Shown here: in pieces, positions 57,134 to 64,000 of the stretch | Layout of the letters: every line of letters begins with the position of its first letter | Position numbering within the stretch: position 1 is the stretch's first letter | Assembly (NCBI GenBank): GCA_029747015.1 | Contig: JAKOGI010002975.1 | Location: 1-64,000, forward strand | Length of the DNA: 64,000 nt | Source of the DNA: Carnegiea gigantea | Taxonomy: Eukaryota > Streptophyta > Magnoliopsida > Caryophyllales > Cactaceae | Reading direction: 5' to 3' | Position numbers and translations under genes: made by a program | Notes under the pieces: model-generated | The model's database searches: none | What the model saw: only the letters and a program-made list of their open reading frames with translations | What the model was told of the DNA's origin: nothing

Positions 57134-59547
57134 AAAAATTTAATTTTGAGTTACGCAAAACCATTATCGTTACGGAGCGTTTTATTTCTGAATTCAACTT
57201 ATTTTAGCCCAATTTAAGCCCAGCAAGCTTGCATTATTAACCTAGCTAATTATTATCATTTAAGCTCAACCATGGTTAGCTAAAAGCTACTTTATGGGGG
57301 ATTAAATTCAGTCAAGTAACTCTTTGCATCATTTTGGCCAAGTAAAAATCATAACACACAAACCTCTCTCCCTCTTCTCTCTCCTCTATAGCCACGGCTA
57401 CGCGCCTTTTTTTTTTGCTTTTGGCCATTAGTCCACCACCAAAACAGTCCCCTCTAGCCACCAAACAACCACCGTTAGCCACCCTAGTCAGCCCCTACAC
57501 TCCCACAAACACCAAACTTCATCTACACCTCTTTTTCTTCAAGCAAAGTAACTAAACCCGAATCTTGTTCCTATTAGTTTTGATTGTATCTTAGTTTTGA
57601 TTCTTATTTTGCTATTTTTGATTGTTGATCATCTTATTTTGATAAGAAATAAGAGTTATTTTGGTGTTTAAATTGTTGGTGAAGCTTGAGCGTAAGCGGG
57701 AGTTGAGATTGTTCATGATCATGCAAGCTTAAGCTTAAGTGATGTTTATGAATCGTTTTGTATTTATTTTGTCAATCTTTAGCATCATAAATGATTATGG
57801 TGGAATTGGTGAGATTTTGAATGGGTTAAGGGTGAGTCTAAGTTGGCCAAAAGTTAGGGTTTTAATGATTATGCAAGGCTTAGCTTTCTTTTAATATCAA
57901 GCATGTTATTTGCGTATATTTGATGCAAAAATAAATCCTGGATGTGTTCTTTGACTTGGAAAAAATGATGTGGTGTAATTGTTGAAAAAGGGATGGATTA
58001 TGGGAATTTCTCCAATTGATTATAAAGGGTCAATTTGCTCATTTATGCAAATCAATAAGATCATGGATGTATTTTGAGTGGGTTTGAGAATGAGAGAATT
58101 GAAAACTTGATGTAGATGATTATAGAGTGAAATTGAGTATTATGGCTTTGTTTGGTGATGGGAAGGACCAAATCTTTATTACATGATTTCAAGTAGTGAT
58201 TTTAGATGGGGATTTATGTGAAAAGAAAGGAGAAGCAAGAACAGTGTGGTTGTGAACTCGCAGAAAACATAGGATAGTTTGCCATTAAACAGGTAATGAT
58301 TCGCCCATCCAAAAATTATAATTTTTGGTGAGCAGATAGATCAATGCGTTATCTTTTGAATTCCTTTTGAATCGCCTTAATATGACTTCTGTGGAAAAAG
58401 GTATGGATGTTTTACTAGAACTGTGCAGGTTAGATCAAAACTGGCATACTTCTGTTCTAGCCCCATTTTGGGAACTCGGAAATTATGTTTTGGTTGTGAA
58501 TAAAGTTTTGTAGAACTTTTTAAGCTTTTTATATTAGGGAATTAGGTCTCAAATGGAGGTCAAAAGGTTAAGTTACGAGTCATTTATTTTAGCCCCTTTT
58601 TAGCCTTTGCTTCTCTTTTAACTAAAATTGTCAACTATGAAAACAAATACATTTGCTAACTATATGTTCCTATAACATCATTCTCATATAAAATTAGAGC
58701 CTAATCTATCATTTTCTCCCCTTTTTGTGCATAATCATACTTAGTGAGATTTCATTAAAAGTCTTAGGTACATTTATTATTTGTATTTTTAGAAATCATT
58801 ACGTATTTATTAAAATTATAACATTTTAGCAAGGACATCAATAAATCATTTTAATCAATGATTTGTCACATAATTAGTAACCCATCAGTTATTAGTTACA
58901 AGACATTACCTTTTAGTTACCCCTGCGACTTCATGCCAGGTTCACCCCTATCTTCAGATTGTAATAGTTGCTAGGGGTTCACTATCAGATAATAATTGAT
59001 CATGTAGTTTTATATTCATCTCATTCCCTATTTTAAATTAAAATGAATTGCAATGTGGGTCCAATCAGCTTTCAATGAACATTTAACAATATAGGAATGC
59101 ATGTATAGCTCATAGTTCGAAATGTTTCCATATTTTGTTTTAGGCAAATGCTCAGTGAATCGCCCTCAGGCTGGCAGGCCAACTAGAGAAGATAAGTGAG
59201 TGAGAAAGTCTGAAAGGAACAGTGGTGTATTAGTGCTAAAATGTTTTGTGTACTGAATTATGAGATATTTTCATGTTAGAACTATATACTCTACAAAGAG
59301 TTACTATATTTTGGTATAAATTTTGAGATACTAGAAACTGTTTATGTATAGTTTCGATGGTTTGTGATTATGTGAATGACTTGTGGGGGCTAAGCAATGT
59401 TCAACTTAGTTATGTTTCTTATTTATAAGCAAAGTCTTGTCCTTTTTGGACGGTGGTGACACCCCGATCATAGGGCTATTACTTCTAATTTGGTAAAGTT
59501 AATGAAGAGGACGAAAATAGTGGGCTATGCGCATTTGGGGTGTTACA
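57134..59547 (+). repeat. Continuation of the Tekay-family solo LTR
   Basis: Resumes with AAAAATTTAATTTTGAG, homologous to 14116 onward in LTR C, and ends TGTTACA. It shares long stretches with LTRs A-C but is the most diverged copy; I see no open frame in it. Confidence 0.85.
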
Positions 59548-59582
59548 TTTTAGGCCTATGATTGGGCTTTGACAAGGCCGTA

Positions 59583-59750
59583 AGTCGCTTGGGCTTTCAC
59601 TAGGTCTTAACTTGGTAGTCGCCTCTGGCTTTGACTAGATCTTGACTTGGTAGTTGCCTAATTGGTAGTCTTCTTGCGCTTTGACTGCATCTTAACTTGG
59701 TAGTTGCCTTGGGCTTTGACCGTTTGTTAACTGAGGAGTCGTTTGGGCTT
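59583..59750. repeat. Degenerate tandem repeat, about 35-bp units, 4-5 copies
   Basis: Units of the type GTCGCTTGGGCTTTGACTAG followed by GTCTTAACTTGGTA recur at about 59583, 59617, 59667 and 59702, with a truncated unit at 59652. This lies where the U3 of the second Tat-like element's right LTR would be. Confidence 0.7.
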
Positions 59751-59759
59751 ATGCCATGA

Positions 59760-61030
59760 GTTGTGAGGCAAATCAGGCTTCATTGAATCAATTAAGAGGT
59801 TTGAACCAAATAATCAATTTAACTTTATCTCTTAGTATGGCACATAATTTTTTAGTGCCTATAGTCGTGTCCCAAAATACTTGTCGAAGGTGCACTACTT
59901 TTCCTTACTTTTAGGCCTCCACTTAGGAGGATTGGGGTCATCCATATGTACTTGACCCTGATTTCCATTAGGATCTCACTTCTTAAGGTGTTGTAAAGGT
60001 CTTTTACTTCTTTTCTTTTGACTCTATTTGATATGCCTTTTCTAATTACTCCTTGACACCTATTTTAGAGTCCTAGTTCTTCTCATGATCCCCTCTAGTT
60101 GAACGCAGCTTTCCACCAGCTTAACATATTCTTCTTGTTCTAACATGAACTTCTCACCAAGGACTTTATGCCTAACCCATTTGTGAAAGAAACTAGGCCT
60201 ACTTCTAACTTAAGGCCTACTACAAAGAGTTTTTCATGATTGAATCCCTCTAAATATTCAGGTTGTGACCCTTGTTCTCTCTAGGTAACTTTATTAGCTC
60301 TCTAACTAACTTTAGAGTTCTCCTACTTCCAATAAAGTGGCTTTTAAACCTGGTCGAAAGATCTTGCCAAGACCTACTTAATTTTAAAGCTAGTTGGTTG
60401 AAACATGCTTGTGTTACTGCTATTCAGGTGGCACGAAAGTATCTACACATCATTGCTTTAGAAGGTGATGCTTGTAGATAGATTTGGGTTAAGTATGCAT
60501 CGAGTTGCTCTTAAGGGTCACTAGCCCTATCAAACTATCTTATTTGTGGCACCTTGATCCTCCCTCAGAGTTTAGCCTCCTAGATCTCTATGTCAAAGGC
60601 ATCTTGATTTACGGACGACTTGTTAGTGGAGATGATTGAGGGTTCTCCTTGCATTTTCCCTTGAATGCTACTATGTTAGTGAAACTTTGATAGACTTGTA
60701 GCTCTATTACTATGAATCTCCTCTATAATATCCTTCTTAGTAGGACTTATCTTGAACAGGCTTCTTCTGTAAGGATTTCTGCTGGTCATCTCTTTTTTTG
60801 TTCAAGGTCTCTCTCAAGTCTTGGTTTTTGTTCCTCCAATACATTGGAGGTTTGCCCTCAGAGTCTTTTTCCTCTGATTTAATAGGCAAAAGTTCTTCAG
60901 AAGTTTTAGTTGTTGCCATCTTGTCTTTGATAGAGCATCTCTTAGGGGAAAAATTTGCTTGTCTTCCTTTGACAACTGAGGAACTCATTCAAATTTTTCA
61001 TCATAGGAGTTATAGATTTATCCACCCTTA
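59760..61030 (-). pseudogene. Tat-like gag remnant (displaced part of element X or a third copy)
   Basis: The minus strand around 60290-60420 encodes VTQACFNQLALKLSRSWQDL, STRFKSHFIGSRRTLKLVRE and LIKLPREN, matching the retrotransposon gag core (A..WF..L....I.SW.DL...F...F...R). The N-terminal side at 60737-60988 is Lys/Glu-rich (MSSSVVKGRQANFSPKRCSI). The C-terminal side near 59940-60000 reads YNTLRSEILMEIR, the usual segment before the zinc knuckle, and 59810-59880 holds knuckle-like traces (CAILRDKVKLI). Same direction as element X's pol, which lacks its own gag N-terminus, so it may be the other half of X. The knuckle region seems present on both sides, which argues for a separate copy. 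Confidence 0.6.
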
Positions 61031-61039
61031 ACTTGATCA

Positions 61040-61800
61040 ACTCTTCTACTATCTTAGGAACACTGTAAATTTGTTCCATGGCATGTGTGCACTTGGGAGA
61101 CAAGTGTTCTCCAGTGGGAGTTGTGTTTTCTTTGTTTGAGGCATCTCGATTCTTAGGTATGCTAGTGCCTTCTTTCTTATCACCTTATTTGGGTGGCATC
61201 TTGGACAATACTAGGTCCCTAAGATGTCGACAAATGTTACATCCAAGTATAGAATTTTTGTGACTCTTCTGAGAACCTTGAAGAACTAGTGTCACGATCT
61301 AAGGATTACCTGCAAAAAGCTCCCAAAGAGGGAAGTTTCTCCATTTTTAAAGCCTTTTACATTCAAGTTCGGGAGAATTTTAGAGAAGGACAGTAAGTAT
61401 AATGTAACCTATGAAAGTCTTGTTGACTTACCTTCAATGTTGGCCATAGCTTGTTTACAAAGGGTTTTAGGACAATTCTCTCAAAGTAATTTTACTAGGA
61501 TTCAACATATTTTTATATAGAATATTTTCGAGGTGTATTCAAACTCAAATATCTTTATCATTTCCTCATCGATTTAGGAAAGCCGGACTAGATTTTTTCC
61601 TTCCCTATCAAGCCATATGCATGAGATTATTTTCAAGGCTGTGGTGGAATTATGTTTTAGAGAGCTTGTGTCCACACCTTAGACTGGTCAATCCCAGTGG
61701 CTTGATCCAATCAATTCTTTTTTTTGGGTTGTTACTAGACTATGGCCCAATGCCTTTTTAGAGTTAATTTTTGCCAAATCAATGCAGAAGTAATTGCTCG
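61040..61800 (-). other. Probable 5' LTR/leader region of the Tat-like gag at 59760-61030
   Basis: No coding content. A TATATAAAA motif on the minus strand (61511-61519) would place a promoter upstream of that gag. No second LTR copy or PBS was identified, so the boundaries are open. Confidence 0.3.
61511..61519 (-). promoter_or_regulatory. TATA-like box, minus strand
   Basis: TATATAAAA on the minus strand, in the region expected to be an LTR. AT-rich context lowers its weight. Confidence 0.3.
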
Positions 61801-64000
61801 AGAAAATGAAAATAAAATTAGTTAAAGATTTCAAGTTTTAAAGTGAGAGATTTGAAATCGAATATTTTCCCAGAAACTGGATAAAAATCCATTAGAAATG
61901 TTTAGCTACATTTCTCTAGGAAAAGAGACCTAATCAAGGGAGGGTATGCAAAAACCAAACTTGTAAAAGCTCTTAAGGTTTGGCTAACTCACAGTTCAAG
62001 GTGCAAGAATTCCTAAAGAGGCAAATAGACTAGGCCAAGTCACATGTTGAGACACGATTGGATTAAAGGGCAAATGATTTGGGTAGAAACTAACTCTAAA
62101 GAGGCATTAGGTCATAACATAATAAACAGTTGTTAGGTCATAATTTATGTATGTTTTTAATGATTATTTTGATTATATGATATATATTATTTTGCCTAAT
62201 TTACTTTATTTTATATATTTTGAGGTTAAGTATTAATAAAGAAAGAGAAGAAGAAAAGACAGTGAAGTTCGGGTTTGATTGAAGGATTCTAGCAAAATTA
62301 TCAAGTCAGTCCAAAAAATAATGAATTATGAAAAATATTATTTTCATAAGGATTTATTTGGGCTTGGATTATAAGATTACTACTCCTAATTGAAGAAAAA
62401 TTAGAAGACTTGGAAGAGAAAGAGTCCAAAGAAGAAAACCCTAATATAATAATACTATTAAAAATCCTACCTCTTCTCCTCTGACACATCTCACGCCGCC
62501 CCTCCCCTCAAAATCTTCTCACCTCACTACTCCTTCACGCAGCCTCCTCACCAAATATTCTCACCGTCACCAAATATCATCACACCCTCACCATCATCAT
62601 GATCATCGTCAATCATCATCATCATCTCACCTCTCTGGGCATCACACAAAATCCCTCATCATCTCACACATCATCCTCATCATCACCTATTCTCATCGTC
62701 ATCATCAATTAGTGTTATTCTATTACTTTTTTTAATTTTTATTTTATTTTATTTTCTTAGTTTAAGTGTTGAACATGAAGTCTTTAGTTAATTGTTGTGA
62801 TTTATTTTTAATATCAGTGAGTAATTCCCTTGTACTTAGTATAATCTATTTAAAACCATGCTCAATTAATTATTTTGAAACAAATTTTATGCTTTATTGT
62901 CTAATTGATTTTTATCCATGATTCTACAACTATTAGTATTTATACTTTATGATATTTGTATTAGATTAATTAGAATACATGCTAATTAGTTTAATACGAA
63001 TTCATATGACAGTTTAAAAGACTTTAGTACGTAAAAACTATAGTCTTTTAGGCATAAGTATCACTCTAATTGATCATGAATGGCTCAATTCCATCGCTTT
63101 TAATTAGATAATCATTATAGATCTTTGTTAAGTCAATTTGCTGGTAAATTAGTTACAAGGTGCTAGATGATATTTTTCTAATATTTAATACTCTAATTTG
63201 ATTAAATTCTTGTACTAGTGTTAAAATTATCGAAACTAGTAGGGCTTATATTAGGACCTGACCTAAATAAACTATCATATCAGGAAAAACGGGAAAGATC
63301 CGCCGGTGGATGCCTTCTACAGTCTAACTCATGGATAAATTGATTTGTGTGTTGATGATAAATATTAATTTGCATCGTGGATATAGATTATGCTAAGTAT
63401 TTTTATAAATTTGGTATCTTTGATATTTGTTGCGTTTTAGTTAATTTCTTTAGTTTGTCAATTTTAATTCTCAAATTTATAAGCTTTAATATAAATTTCG
63501 TTTACCACCTCCCTCAAAAGAATAGCCTTTTAGGAGTGTCTTAGTGATTTTAGATTAGTTATATTTTGGTTTTTAGCGTGATTAAAATTTTCATATTTGT
63601 TTTCTATTCTACTTTGCCATTTATTTACCGGTTTGTTAGAAATTAGGCTAACAATAGTCTTTTTTGTGTTTTTTTCATATTTTACTTCATTTTAGGGTTT
63701 ATTTAGTATCCTAATCCGTTTTTATTTAATTTCATAATTTTTGGAAATTATTTCATAATTATTTAGAATATTTCGTAAATTGAATATGTGTAGGTTTTAA
63801 TTTTAATAAATCTAAAAATTACGTTTTTAATTTTTATTTTATGTTTTTGGGGTTTTATTGACTCCAGAAAATTATATTTTAAAATCTGGGCCTTTTGTTA
63901 TTTATTATTTTATTTATATTAGTGCTGTTTATTATTTCTATAATTTCATATTTTCTTTTTTGTTTTAATTTTCTGTGGTTAATTTCCTGTTTTAATTTTT
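61800..64000. other. Unassigned AT-rich region with CATC-rich tract
   Basis: No ORF with recognisable content. 62580-62712 is rich in CATCATC and CACCATC words, and the surrounding C-rich strand resembles a 5' leader of a plant LTR or gene. 62760-64000 is AT-rich with T-runs. It may be the LTR or leader of a further retroelement continuing right of the window; I found no PBS or duplicated end. Confidence 0.3.
62580..62712. repeat. CATC/ATC-rich imperfect microsatellite
   Basis: Many ATC and CATC trinucleotide or tetranucleotide repeats, interrupted. Simple sequence. Confidence 0.7.

Larger units (their letters stand above)
46835..59552 (+). mobile_element. Tekay-family solo LTR with TSD TTTTA, itself split by the copia element
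   Basis: The LTR is 46840-47062 plus 57134-59547 (about 2.6 kb net). It starts TGTGATAGCCCAACCCTAAA and ends GGGGTGTTACA, homologous to LTRs A-C at 7297-16992 (for example the shared AACATTACAAAAATTTAATTT and CAGTTCGAAATGTTT regions). It is flanked by TTTTA at 46835-46839 and 59548-59552. No PBS, PPT or coding sequence of the family adjoins it, so it is a solo LTR from intra-element recombination. Confidence 0.85.

Overview
This window is repeat-dominated nuclear DNA of a seed plant. I recognise no intact cellular gene. Almost everything is assignable to transposable elements, mostly LTR retrotransposons inserted into one another. Evidence for a plant host: Ty1/copia and Ty3/gypsy lineages that are plant-specific (SIRE/Maximus-like, Tekay/Del-like and Tat-like), primer-binding sites matching plant initiator tRNA-Met and tRNA-Asp, a CACTA element, a hAT-like element, and a plant mobile domain (PMD) relic. 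I cannot name the species. All lineage names rest on motif recognition by eye, not on a search.

Layout, left to right. (1) 1-16992: two copies of one large + strand gypsy family with LTRs of about 3 kb (TGTAATAGCC...GGGCGTTACA). The order is partial LTR A, internal region 1, LTR B, internal region 2 (lacking its leader), LTR C. LTRs A and B resemble each other more than C, so a younger element probably sits inside an older one. (2) 16993-22947 and 31973-35620: a decayed minus-strand Tat-like gypsy element (here 'element X'). It is broken by a 4.18-kb non-autonomous CACTA element (17789-21969, TSD GTA) and by a 9-kb gag-only LTR element (22948-31972). The latter landed inside X's integrase and itself carries a solo LTR in its right LTR (30460-31874, TSD ACTAA). 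(3) About 35650-46834: a second minus-strand Tat-like element with recognisable gag, RT, two RNase H domains and integrase. A + strand PMD relic lies convergent to its pol, and a hAT-like insertion (44241-45660) splits its gag. (4) 46840-59547: a + strand solo LTR of the family in (1), TSD TTTTA. Within it lies a complete minus-strand SIRE-like copia element (47063-57128, TSD ATCAC) with two 1590-bp LTRs of about 99% identity. (5) 59553-61800: tandem repeats and more minus-strand Tat-like gag. (6) 61800-64000: AT-rich DNA with a CATC-rich tract, unassigned.

The most recent arrival is the copia element. Its gag, protease, integrase, RT and RNase H are nearly intact, broken by two in-frame stops and one frameshift. 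Downstream of pol it has an extra same-sense ORF with a C-terminal coiled coil, in the place of the SIRE 'envelope-like' ORF. Points worth attention: the insertion order that can be reconstructed from target-site duplications, the antisense PMD relic, the one-codon expansion in the copia integrase catalytic spacing at a G10 run, and a short word (GGGTGTTC/GAACACCC) strongly over-represented throughout the copia element.
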